This document shows, piece after piece, positions 17,193 to 25,194 of a DNA stretch of 40,319 nucleotides (position 1 is the stretch's first letter; every line of letters begins with the position of its first letter). The position numbers were made by a program, and so were the translations under genes. Origin of the DNA: Bacillota bacterium. GTDB lineage: Bacteria > Bacillota > Clostridia > Christensenellales > QAND01. The notes under the pieces are model-generated. The model searched no databases. It worked only from the letters and a program-made list of their open reading frames with translations, and had not been told where the DNA came from. Where the stretch lies: assembly GCA_003150225.1 (NCBI GenBank), contig QAND01000035.1, positions 1-40,319 on the forward strand, given 5' to 3'.

Positions 17193-18356
17193 ATGAAGAA
17201 ACTGCTTTGCATGATCATGGCACTGACCATGGTCCTCGGCCTGGCAGCCTGTGGTGGCAGCGGCGAGCCCGCTGACAATGGTGAAGCCGTCGATTACAAG
17301 ATCGGCATCATCACCGGTACCACGGCCCAGGGCGAAGAGGAGTTCCGCGCTGCTGAGAATCTCAAGAAGAAGTACGGCGACATGGTCGTAACCGCGACCT
17401 ATCCCGACAACTTCGCTTCCGAGACCGATGTTACCATGCAGCGGGTTCTGGAGCTGGCCAATGATCCTGACGTAAAGGCGATCGTCTTTGTGCAGGCCGT
17501 TGTTGGCGCCAAGGCCGCCATCGACAAGGTGAAAGAGACCCGGGACGACATCCTGTTCGTCTGCGGCGTTCCCGCCGAGAATCCCCCGGATATCGCCGCT
17601 TCTGCCGACGTAATCCTGAACAACGACGAGATCGGCATGGGCGACGTGCTGATCCAGCAGGCCAAGAAGATGGGCGCCAAGACCTTCGTGCACATCTCCT
17701 TCCCCCGGCACATGGGCATGGAGAACATCTCCCGCCGTCATGCGCTTCTGAAGGAGAACGCCGAGAAGGAAGGCATCAAGTTTGTTGATGTGGAAGCTCC
17801 CGATCCCACCTCCGAGGCTGGCGCTACCGGCGCTCAGAAGGCCATCCGTGAGAGCATTCCCCGCTGGGTTGAGGAATATGGCAAGGACACCGCCTTCTAT
17901 TCCACCAACTGCGGCATGCAGGAAGCTTTGATTGCTACCGTTCTTGAGACCGGTGCCATCTCCCCCTGCCAGTGCTGCCCCAGCCCCCTGCACGGCTATC
18001 CCGGAGCCCTCGGCCTGGCCATCACCCCCGAGCAGATGGGTGATATCCCCGCCATCTGTGAGCTGATTGCCCAGACCATCAAGGAGAAGGGCGGCGACGG
18101 CAGCCGGTTTGCTACCTGGCCCGTGCCCATCAACATGGTTATGATCCAGGGCGGCTTCGAGTATGCTCGGATGTACATCGAAGGCAAGACCAACGGCAAG
18201 AACGATACCGAGGCTCTGACCAAGTGCCTGGAGGATGCAGCTGCTACTTCCGGCGCTACCATCACCGCCACCAAGTATCAGACCGCCGATGGCCAGACCC
18301 TTGACAACTTCTATATGTTGATGTGCGATTTCATCGACTTCTCCATCGACGAATAA
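17193..18356 (+). CDS. DUF3798 family substrate-binding-like lipoprotein, copy 2
   Basis: A 387-residue lipoprotein with lipobox LAACGG (Cys20), then YKIGIITGTTAQGEEEFRAAE as in copy 1. Family and fold as for copy 1. The codon choice is strongly restricted (frequent AAG, GAG, AAC, ATC, CTG), as in the HPr, enzyme I and dehydrogenase genes of this window, pointing to high expression, as expected for the main solute-binding protein of an importer. TTGGAGGGACACATCC precedes the ATG. The ATPase gene begins 131 bases later. CQCCPSPLHGYPGALG and DGSRFATWPVP are the most conserved blocks between the copies and may line the ligand site (inference). Confidence 0.85.
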   Translation: MKKLLCMIMALTMVLGLAACGGSGEPADNGEAVDYKIGIITGTTAQGEEEFRAAENLKKKYGDMVVTATYPDNFASETDVTMQRVLELANDPDVKAIVFVQAVVGAKAAIDKVKETRDDILFVCGVPAENPPDIAASADVILNNDEIGMGDVLIQQAKKMGAKTFVHISFPRHMGMENISRRHALLKENAEKEGIKFVDVEAPDPTSEAGATGAQKAIRESIPRWVEEYGKDTAFYSTNCGMQEALIATVLETGAISPCQCCPSPLHGYPGALGLAITPEQMGDIPAICELIAQTIKEKGGDGSRFATWPVPINMVMIQGGFEYARMYIEGKTNGKNDTEALTKCLEDAAATSGATITATKYQTADGQTLDNFYMLMCDFIDFSIDE

Positions 18357-18487
18357 GAGGTTAAAAGAAACATCATGGGCGGGGAGGTTCGCCTCCCCAT
18401 TCATGGAGAATTGGGTGGCTTTGGGCTGCTAGCGCGGCCCAAAGCTTTTCCTAATTATTGTGCATTTACTGGTTAGGAGGTATGCCT

Positions 18488-20095
18488 GTGAGTGAATACG
18501 TATTGGAGATGCTGAACATCTCAAAGGAGTATTCGGGAAACCAGGTATTGAAAGACGTTACAATTCGAGTCAAGCCAGGGGAAATTCATGCTCTGCTGGG
18601 AGAGAACGGAGCAGGAAAATCCACGCTGATGAACATCCTCTTTGGCATGCCCGTGATTTCCTCTACCGGCGGGTTTGGCGGCCGGGTTCTCATCGATGGG
18701 GAAGAATCGAAGATCACCTCTCCCAACGATGCCATCCATGCGGGAATCGGCATGGTGCATCAGGAATTTATGCTGATACCGGGATTTACCGTCACCGAAA
18801 ATATCAAACTGAATCGGGAAATTGGCCGGCCCAACCTGGCCAGCCGTGTCTTTGGCAAGAGCATGGAGATCCTCGACTTTGAAGCCATGGCCAAGGACGC
18901 TGAGGCTGCCCTTCGTAAGGTCGGTATGGATATAGATGCGTATACCATGGTAGCCGGGCTGCCGGTTGGCCATATGCAATTCATCGAGATCGCCCGTGAG
19001 GTGGACAAAAAGGGCATCAAGCTCTTGGTGTTCGACGAGCCCACGGCGGTACTAACCGAACAGGAGGCAGCGACCCTTATCAAAGCCATGAAGGAGCTGG
19101 CCGCCTCCGGCATTGCGATTTTGTTCATCACCCACCGGCTGGATGAGGTCATCAACGCCGCGGACCAGATTACCATCCTCCGGGATGGCACCCAGGTTGC
19201 CGATTTGGCCGTGGCCGACGCTACGGTGCCCAAGCTGGCGGAGCTGATGATCGGCCGGGAGATGGATCGTTCCGAGCTGGGAGATCCCCGGGATCTGACC
19301 CAGGAACCGGTGGTGCTCTCGGTGAAAAACCTCACCGTGGACATGCCGGGGGAAACCGTAAAGGGCGTTAACCTGGAGGTCCACAAGGGAGAGATCTTCG
19401 GCATCGGCGGCTTGGCCGGTCAGGGCAAGCTGGGCATCCCCAACGGCATCATGGGCATGTATCCCGCCGAGGGAACGGTTTCCTTTGAAGGGGAGGCCAT
19501 TGAGCTTAACAACACCAAAGAGGCCCTTCATAGGGGCTTGGCCTTTGTATCCGAGGATCGCCGGGGCGTCGGATTGCTTTTGGAGGAATCCATCGAGGAC
19601 AACATCGTGTTTTCCGCCATGCAGTCCAAGGGGGAGTACCTGCATCGGTTTGGACCTTTCTCCCTGAAGAATACCGGTAAGATCCGCCGCCATGCCCAGG
19701 AGATGATCAAGCTGTTGGATATCCGCTGCACCGGCCCTGGCCAGTACACCGGACGCCTTTCGGGCGGTAACCAGCAGAAGGTTTGCGTGGCCAAAGCCAT
19801 CACCCTGGGGCCCAAGCTCTTGTTTGTATCCGAGCCCACCCGGGGTATTGACATCGGCGCCAAAAAGCTGGTGCTGGACTTCCTCTCCAGGCTGAACCGG
19901 GAGGAGGGCGTTACCGTGGTAATGGTTTCCAGTGAGCTGGTGGAATTAAAGAGCATCTGCGACCGGATCGCCATCATCTGCGAGGGCAAGGTGGAGGCCA
20001 TTATGAAGCCCACCGACAGCGATGTGGACTTCGGTCTTGCCATGAGCGGCTATCAAATGAAGGAAAAAGGAGGTGCTGAGGGTGGAGAAAATTAA
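18488..20095 (+). CDS. ABC importer ATP-binding protein (two nucleotide-binding domains)
   Basis: A 535-residue tandem ATPase of the ribose/BMP-nucleoside importer type. NBD1 has Walker A GENGAGKST, VHQEFMLIPG as Q-loop, a signature-like LPVGHMQ and Walker B LLVFDEPTAVL. NBD2 has the modified Walker A GLAGQGKLG (Leu where Ser/Thr is normal), signature LSGGNQQKV and LLFVSEPTRGID. Weakening of the second site is common in this family. I chose the GTG at 18488 because AGGAGG lies seven bases upstream; the ATG at 18482 is too close to it. The 3' end overlaps the permease gene by 14 bases, so the three transporter genes are one unit. Confidence 0.93.
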   Translation: MSEYVLEMLNISKEYSGNQVLKDVTIRVKPGEIHALLGENGAGKSTLMNILFGMPVISSTGGFGGRVLIDGEESKITSPNDAIHAGIGMVHQEFMLIPGFTVTENIKLNREIGRPNLASRVFGKSMEILDFEAMAKDAEAALRKVGMDIDAYTMVAGLPVGHMQFIEIAREVDKKGIKLLVFDEPTAVLTEQEAATLIKAMKELAASGIAILFITHRLDEVINAADQITILRDGTQVADLAVADATVPKLAELMIGREMDRSELGDPRDLTQEPVVLSVKNLTVDMPGETVKGVNLEVHKGEIFGIGGLAGQGKLGIPNGIMGMYPAEGTVSFEGEAIELNNTKEALHRGLAFVSEDRRGVGLLLEESIEDNIVFSAMQSKGEYLHRFGPFSLKNTGKIRRHAQEMIKLLDIRCTGPGQYTGRLSGGNQQKVCVAKAITLGPKLLFVSEPTRGIDIGAKKLVLDFLSRLNREEGVTVVMVSSELVELKSICDRIAIICEGKVEAIMKPTDSDVDFGLAMSGYQMKEKGGAEGGEN

Positions 20096-21128
20096 GCGTG
20101 GGTTAAAGAGCTTTGGTCTGCCCAGGATCATCATCCTTCTGTTCTTCGTGTTCCTGTGCGTGATGGCCATCGTCCGGGACCTGAACTTCCCCTCCCTTTT
20201 GAGCAACGTCATCGCCCGTATGCCCATGGACGGCGTGTTGGTTTTGGCCATGGTGCCCGGCATCCTATGCGGCATCGGCCTGAACTTCGGCGTATCCATC
20301 GGCATCATCGCGGGCCTGCTGGGGATGACCATCTCCATGGAGATGGGCGCCACCGGTCTTGTGGGATTTGCCGTAGCGATCCTGATCAGCACCGTGTTTT
20401 CCAGCCTGTTTGGCTATGGATACGGCGCGGCGCTGAACCGCATGAAGGGCAGCGAGATGACGGTATCCACCTATGTGGGTTTTTCCGTGGTGGCGCTGAT
20501 GTGCATGGGCTGGGCCCTGCTTCCCTTTAAGAACAACAATATGGTGTATGCCATGGGCGCCGGCCTGCGGCCCACCATCGCCCTTGACGGGTACTACAAT
20601 AAAATTTTAGATGATTTCGGCGTTTTTACGGTGGGCGGCATCACCATTCCCACCGGCAGCATCCTGTTCCTCTTGGGCATGTGTTTCCTGGTATGGCTGT
20701 TCCTTCGGAGCAAGACCGGCATCGCCATGCGGGCCGCGGGCCAGAATCCCCTGTTTGCGGAGGCCAGCGGCATCAGCGTCAACAAGATGCGCATCGTAGG
20801 TACCGTTTTGAGCACCGTCATCGGCGGCATCGGCATCATCGTATACTCCCAGAGCTATGGGTTTATGCAGCTTTATAACGCCCCCCGCATGATGGCCTTC
20901 TCCGCTATCGCCGCGGTGCTGATCGGCGGCGCCAGCGCCAACAAGGCGTCCATCAGCAACGTGCTGCTGGGTGTGTTCCTCTTCCAGGGTATCCTGGTGC
21001 TGGGGCTTCCGGTGGTAAACGATGTGTTTCAGGTGCAGAACCTGTCCGAGATCATGCGGATTATCATCACCAACGGCATCATCATCTATGCCCTGACCAG
21101 GGTGAAGGGAGGGACTTCCCGTGGCTAA
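20082..21128 (+). CDS. ABC importer permease subunit 1
   Basis: A 348-residue membrane protein of the branched-chain/ribose permease fold (BPD_transp_2) with about nine hydrophobic segments. The conserved cytoplasmic loop FAEASGISVNKMRIVGTVLSTVIGG is the EAA-like segment that contacts the ATPase. The GTG at 20082 has AAGGAGG eight bases upstream; a GTG at 20073 overlaps that site. It overlaps the ATPase gene by 14 bases and the next permease by eight, indicating translational coupling. Permease 2 shares the loop pattern (SAGINVNKMRIIAIMISTV), so the two likely form a heterodimer. Confidence 0.92.
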   Translation: MEKIKRGLKSFGLPRIIILLFFVFLCVMAIVRDLNFPSLLSNVIARMPMDGVLVLAMVPGILCGIGLNFGVSIGIIAGLLGMTISMEMGATGLVGFAVAILISTVFSSLFGYGYGAALNRMKGSEMTVSTYVGFSVVALMCMGWALLPFKNNNMVYAMGAGLRPTIALDGYYNKILDDFGVFTVGGITIPTGSILFLLGMCFLVWLFLRSKTGIAMRAAGQNPLFAEASGISVNKMRIVGTVLSTVIGGIGIIVYSQSYGFMQLYNAPRMMAFSAIAAVLIGGASANKASISNVLLGVFLFQGILVLGLPVVNDVFQVQNLSEIMRIIITNGIIIYALTRVKGGTSRG

Positions 21129-22446
21129 AAATAGCGAACGTTCGGCTCTGCTGGATTTCTTTTTTCGGAATAAGGTGGCCATCCTGTTTTCCCTGGTGAG
21201 CCTGCTCTGTCTGTGGATCTCGGGGATCCAGGTTTCCTTCCTCATCAAGGAGCTGCTGACCCGCTTGGCCAGGAACAGCTTCCTGGTTCTGGCCCTTATT
21301 ATTCCGGTTATCGCCGGCATGGGCATGAACTTCAGTATCGTCATCGGCGCCATGTCGGCCCAGGCAGCCGTCATTATGGTGACTTACTTCAAACTCAGCG
21401 GTGTGGTTGCCCTTTTGGCCACCTTTGCGCTGTCCCTGCCCATCGCCATCTTCTTTGGATGGCTCACCGGCAAGGTGCTGAACCGTGCCGTGGGCCAGGA
21501 GATGATCACCGGCATGATGCTGGGGTACTTCGCCAACGGCATCTATCAGCTGATCTTCCTGGTACTGGTGGGAAGCGCCCTCATCCCCATTGTGGATCCC
21601 GACCTGCTGCTGTCCAGCGGCGTAGGCGTCCGCAACTCCATCGATCTGACCAACACCATCAAGTACACCATGGACGATATCATCCGGGTGCCCGCCGTGT
21701 GGTTCCTAGTGATCATCGGTGTGGCCGGATGCGTATGGTTCATCGTAAAGGCGGTGAAGGCCAAGAAGAAGGGGGAGCCCATGTCGGTCAACCTTCTGCT
21801 GGCCGTTCTCTGCGCTGCCTTTGTGGGCGTGGTATTGATGCCCGGCGTATACAGCGGCCTGATGACCTCCGGCTCCAACCGGCAGCCTCTGACGGTGCCT
21901 CTGTTCACCTTCTTCATCATCTTCCTGCTGTTCCTCTTTAACGGCGTATTCCTGAAAACCCGTTTGGGCCAGAATCTCCGTACCGTAGGCAACAGCATGA
22001 GCGTGGCCAACTCCGCTGGGATCAACGTCAATAAGATGCGCATCATCGCCATCATGATTTCCACGGTGCTGGCGGCTTGGGGGCAGATCATCTACCTCCA
22101 GAACGTGGGAACCTTGCAGACCATGACCAGCCATGAGAGCGTAGGCCTCTACGCTGTGGCGGCCATCCTGGTAGGCGGCGCTTCCGTGCGGAAGGCCACC
22201 AACGCCCAGGCCATCATCGGCGTGGTGTTGTTCCACACCCTGTTCATCGTATCGCCTCAGGCCGGCCAGGCGTTGTTCAATAACGCGCAGCTGGGCGAGT
22301 TCTTCCGGGTCTTCCTCTCCTATGGCGTTATCGCCCTGGCCCTTGCGCTCCATGCCTGGGAACGGGTCAAGAAGAATAAGGAGGATGTGGAGGAAGCGGG
22401 GCAGCTGCCTCCGGGCGGCGATGCGGAAGCATCGGCGAAATCCTGA
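21121..22446 (+). CDS. ABC importer permease subunit 2
   Basis: A 441-residue membrane protein of the same BPD_transp_2 family as its neighbour, about 90 residues longer. The extra length comes from an inserted loop (about residues 150-190, including VGVRNSIDLTNTIKYTMDD) and a charged C-terminal tail. The conserved ATPase-contact loop is SAGINVNKMRIIAI. The GTG start lies within the end of permease 1. It closes the transporter operon; a terminator follows ten bases downstream. The substrate is unknown: the architecture suits sugars, nucleosides or similar small polar compounds. Confidence 0.92.
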   Translation: MAKNSERSALLDFFFRNKVAILFSLVSLLCLWISGIQVSFLIKELLTRLARNSFLVLALIIPVIAGMGMNFSIVIGAMSAQAAVIMVTYFKLSGVVALLATFALSLPIAIFFGWLTGKVLNRAVGQEMITGMMLGYFANGIYQLIFLVLVGSALIPIVDPDLLLSSGVGVRNSIDLTNTIKYTMDDIIRVPAVWFLVIIGVAGCVWFIVKAVKAKKKGEPMSVNLLLAVLCAAFVGVVLMPGVYSGLMTSGSNRQPLTVPLFTFFIIFLLFLFNGVFLKTRLGQNLRTVGNSMSVANSAGINVNKMRIIAIMISTVLAAWGQIIYLQNVGTLQTMTSHESVGLYAVAAILVGGASVRKATNAQAIIGVVLFHTLFIVSPQAGQALFNNAQLGEFFRVFLSYGVIALALALHAWERVKKNKEDVEEAGQLPPGGDAEASAKS

Positions 22447-22455
22447 CGCAATATC

Positions 22456-22490
22456 GCAAAAAGGGTTCTCCCATGGGGGGACCCTTTTTC
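22456..22490. terminator. Terminator after the ABC transporter operon
   Basis: AAAAAGGGT (about 22458) pairs with ACCCTTTTT (about 22489) around an inner TCCC/GGGG helix. A-rich left flank, T-rich right flank. Confidence 0.85.
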
Positions 22491-22674
22491 CATATATATC
22501 CTATCAATAAAGGCGGATCCTGACGGTTTTTGTTGAAAGGGAACAGGCTAAATGGTAAACTAAAATAAAATGTATTTTGCGGTTGGCGGACGGAAAGCGG
22601 GGAATCCAGGCATGGTTTTTCCCGCGGGCCGCATATAGATGGTACGATACAATACCGGTAAGGGGAAATGAAAG

Positions 22675-23637
22675 ATGAATCGAACAAGACGGATTCTGAT
22701 CCTTGCGGCCTGTTTGTTGCTGGCCCTTATGGCGGTTGCGCCCACCGCCCTGGCGGCGCCGGGAGATTTGCTGAAGCCCGATGTGGGAAACTTCAATGAT
22801 TACGACGGAGGAGGCTCCTCCGGCGACTGGGGCGGCAGTTCTTCCAGCGGCTTTGGCAACCTCATGGGGATGGCGTTTCTCTTTGGGGATGGACCGGTTT
22901 TCTGGATCGTTCTGGTGGTCATTGTGGTGGGGGTAATTCTGAGCAAACGGGGAGGTCACAGCAGGGGAACCGCCGCTCCAAGGGCCGGGGCGCCGACCGG
23001 AGCACCGCCCGTGGTTCCGGATCACACCGAGGAGATTGTGGCGGCGGTGACCCAGATTGATCCGCTGTTTAGCAAGGAAAAATTCCTGGCCTGGAGCAAG
23101 GAGGTCTTTGTCACCCTTCAGCAGGCTTGGAACGACCGGGATTGGTCGCGCATCCGGCCCTTTGAGAAGGAGGAGCTTTATCGCCAGCACGAGCTGCAGC
23201 TTCGGGATTATATCAACAAGGGCCAGATCAACGTGATTGAGCGGGTGAACGTGAACCAAGCCTATCTGCATCAATACGAGCGGGACGCTGAGTATGAATA
23301 TCTGAAGGTTTATATGCGGGTCCGGATGGTAGATTATATCATCGATGAGAGAACCAAAAAGGTGCTGAGGGGGGATCCCAGCGTGGACTGCCATTTGCAG
23401 TACCTCCTGACGTTTATGCGGAAAAAGGGCGTGCTGACCGATCCCGCCGTCAGCAACAACAGCGTTTTGGCCTGTCCCCATTGCGGTGCGCCCGTCCAGG
23501 TGACCAGCGCAGGCAAATGCGAATACTGCGGCTATATGGTGACCACCGGGGAGTGCGACTGGGTGCTGTCCGATATGGAAGGGGTAAAGCCTGGATTCAG
23601 TGTGGATAACAGGGGCGTCATCCTCCGGGACCAGTAG
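22675..23637 (+). CDS. TIM44-like domain membrane protein with zinc ribbon
   Basis: A 320-residue protein. A signal/anchor segment (residues 5-28, LILAACLLLALMAVAPTALA) precedes a Gly/Ser-rich stretch and a second transmembrane helix (about 77-92, FWIVLVVIVVGVIL). The soluble part (about 120-255, IDPLFSKEKFLAWSKEVFVT onward) looks like a TIM44-like domain. Near the C-terminus CPHCGAP...CEYCG forms a zinc ribbon. Such proteins are commonly encoded beside SPFH proteins, as here. Role unknown; membrane quality control or stress response is inference. The ribosome binding site is GGGGAAATGAAAG. Confidence 0.75.
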   Translation: MNRTRRILILAACLLLALMAVAPTALAAPGDLLKPDVGNFNDYDGGGSSGDWGGSSSSGFGNLMGMAFLFGDGPVFWIVLVVIVVGVILSKRGGHSRGTAAPRAGAPTGAPPVVPDHTEEIVAAVTQIDPLFSKEKFLAWSKEVFVTLQQAWNDRDWSRIRPFEKEELYRQHELQLRDYINKGQINVIERVNVNQAYLHQYERDAEYEYLKVYMRVRMVDYIIDERTKKVLRGDPSVDCHLQYLLTFMRKKGVLTDPAVSNNSVLACPHCGAPVQVTSAGKCEYCGYMVTTGECDWVLSDMEGVKPGFSVDNRGVILRDQ

Positions 23638-23714
23638 GGTGACGGAGCGAGGGAGGACGGCTCTAGTCCATCGGATGAAGCGCAATCAACAAATTGAAGA
23701 AAGTGGTGAATGGT

Positions 23715-25022
23715 ATGGGATTGATCAAAGCGATTAGCGGCGGCATTGGGGGAACCCTGGCTGATCAGTGGAAAGAGTTTATCTATTGTGACGCACTGCC
23801 GGCGGATGTGCTGGTCCAGAAGGGCCAGAAGCGGATAACGGGACGCAGTTCCAACACCAAGGGGGAGGAGAACATCATCACCGATGGATCCCGGGTGGCC
23901 GTCAACGAGGGCCAGGTGATGCTCATTGTGGAAAACGGCAAGATCGTGGATTTCTGCGCAGAGGCGGGGGAATACACCTACCGGACCGGCACCGAGCCCT
24001 CCATGTTGGACAGCGGCTGGAAGGGGCTGCGGGAGAGCTTCCGGGAGGTGGGCAAGCGGTTCACCTTCGGCGGCCAGGCGGAGCATGACCAGCGGGTGTA
24101 TTACGTCAACACCAAGGAGATCATGAACAACAAAATTGGTTTTGGCGAGGTGCCCTTCCGGGACAGCGAGTTTGGGTTTACCGTGATGCTGCGGGGGTAC
24201 GGCAACTATTCCTATCGAATTACCAACCCCATCATGTTCTACACCAACGTCTGCGCCAATGTGACCGACCGGTTTACCCGGGGGGAGATTGACGAGCAGC
24301 TCAAGAGCGAGGTGCAGCACAACCTGCAGCCCGCCCTTGGAAGGGTGGCACAGCGGGGAATCGCTTATGACCAAATTACCCTTTATACCGACGACATCGC
24401 CCAGGGGATCAACGCTGGCCTGGGTCAGGAATGGGTGGAGCACCGGGGGATTTCGGTGGTTTCCATCGCGTTTGCTTCCATTACGCCCGACGAGGAAAGC
24501 AGTCAGAAGATCGCCCAGTTCCAGGAGTCCCGGGTGTACAGCAACGCCCAGATGCTGGGGGCCCGGCTGGGGACCGCTCAGGCAACGGCTATGGAACGAG
24601 CGGCGGAGAACGACGCCGGCGCTATGACGGGCTTTATGGGTTTGGGATTTGCCCAGCAGGCGGGGGGCGCCAACGCCGCCAGTCTATTGCAGATGGGGCA
24701 GGAATCCCAGCCTCAGGGGCCTGCCGCCGCGGCAGCCCCCGGCACCTGGAGCTGTTCTGCCTGCGGCGCCACGGGCCAGCACAGCAAGTTCTGTTCCGAG
24801 TGCGGCGCTGCCCGGCCATTGGAGGCTTCTGGCTGGAAGTGCGCCTCCTGCGGCGCGCTGAACAAGGGAAAATTCTGCTCTGAGTGCGGCGCGAAAAAGC
24901 CGGAGGGCGCTTTGCTCTATCGGTGCGATAAGTGCGGATGGGAGCCGGACGATCCCGCGAAGCCCCCGAAATTCTGCCCTGAATGCGGAGATCCCTTTGA
25001 TGAAGGAGACGCACGGAAATAA
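23715..25022 (+). CDS. SPFH domain protein with three C-terminal zinc ribbons
   Basis: A 435-residue protein opening MGLIKAISGGIGGTLADQWK, typical of the YdjI-like SPFH (stomatin/prohibitin) group sometimes annotated as virion core protein. The SPFH core covers about residues 30-260. An Ala/Gly/Gln-rich linker (QGPAAAAAPG) leads to three zinc ribbons: CSAC..CSEC, CASC..CSEC and CDKC..CPEC. I prefer the ATG at 23715; the TTG at 23694 adds seven residues without a better site. It follows the TIM44-like gene by 77 bases, probably one operon. SPFH proteins oligomerise on membranes; in Bacillus YdjI recruits a PspA paralogue. Confidence 0.85.
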   Translation: MGLIKAISGGIGGTLADQWKEFIYCDALPADVLVQKGQKRITGRSSNTKGEENIITDGSRVAVNEGQVMLIVENGKIVDFCAEAGEYTYRTGTEPSMLDSGWKGLRESFREVGKRFTFGGQAEHDQRVYYVNTKEIMNNKIGFGEVPFRDSEFGFTVMLRGYGNYSYRITNPIMFYTNVCANVTDRFTRGEIDEQLKSEVQHNLQPALGRVAQRGIAYDQITLYTDDIAQGINAGLGQEWVEHRGISVVSIAFASITPDEESSQKIAQFQESRVYSNAQMLGARLGTAQATAMERAAENDAGAMTGFMGLGFAQQAGGANAASLLQMGQESQPQGPAAAAAPGTWSCSACGATGQHSKFCSECGAARPLEASGWKCASCGALNKGKFCSECGAKKPEGALLYRCDKCGWEPDDPAKPPKFCPECGDPFDEGDARK

Positions 25023-25031
25023 AGAAGCGCC

Positions 25032-25067
25032 GTGGCCGCGGAATCTCCGCGGCCACGGGTTTTTTCG
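25032..25067 (+). terminator. Terminator after the SPFH gene
   Basis: CCGTGGCCGCGGA pairs perfectly with TCCGCGGCCACGG around ATC, followed by GTTTTTT. Confidence 0.92.
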
Positions 25068-25074
25068 GTCCCTC

Positions 25075-25104
25075 TTGAAAGACGGGGCCATTGGGGTGTA
25101 TAAT
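25075..25104 (+). promoter_or_regulatory. Promoter of MATE gene 1
   Basis: TTGAAA (25075-25080), 18-base spacer, TATAAT (25099-25104). Transcription starts about 85 bases before the MATE start codon and must pass a terminator hairpin. Confidence 0.75.
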
Positions 25105-25138
25105 GGCAGCGTCCAATCGGAGGGTATATGCAAGGTAT

Positions 25139-25177
25139 GCTGGATAAGATGGGGGACCCCATTTATCCAGCTTTTTT
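25139..25177 (+). terminator. Leader terminator (attenuator) of MATE gene 1
   Basis: GCTGGATAA (25139-25147) pairs with TTATCCAGC (25163-25171), and ATGGGG (25149-25154) with CCCCAT (25157-25162), a 15-bp stem with one bulged G, then T6 (25172-25177). It lies between the promoter and the MATE gene. A short-spaced GGAGGG and ATG at 25128 open a reading frame that runs through the hairpin, so ribosome-dependent attenuation is possible. Confidence 0.8.
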
Positions 25178-25194
25178 ATTGAAGGGGGATCGCT

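Noticed and set aside
16983..18404. Long minus-strand open frame (473 codons) opposite DUF3798 copy 2
   Set aside because: Antisense shadow caused by codon bias; the plus-strand lipoprotein has signal peptide, ribosome binding site and a paralogue.
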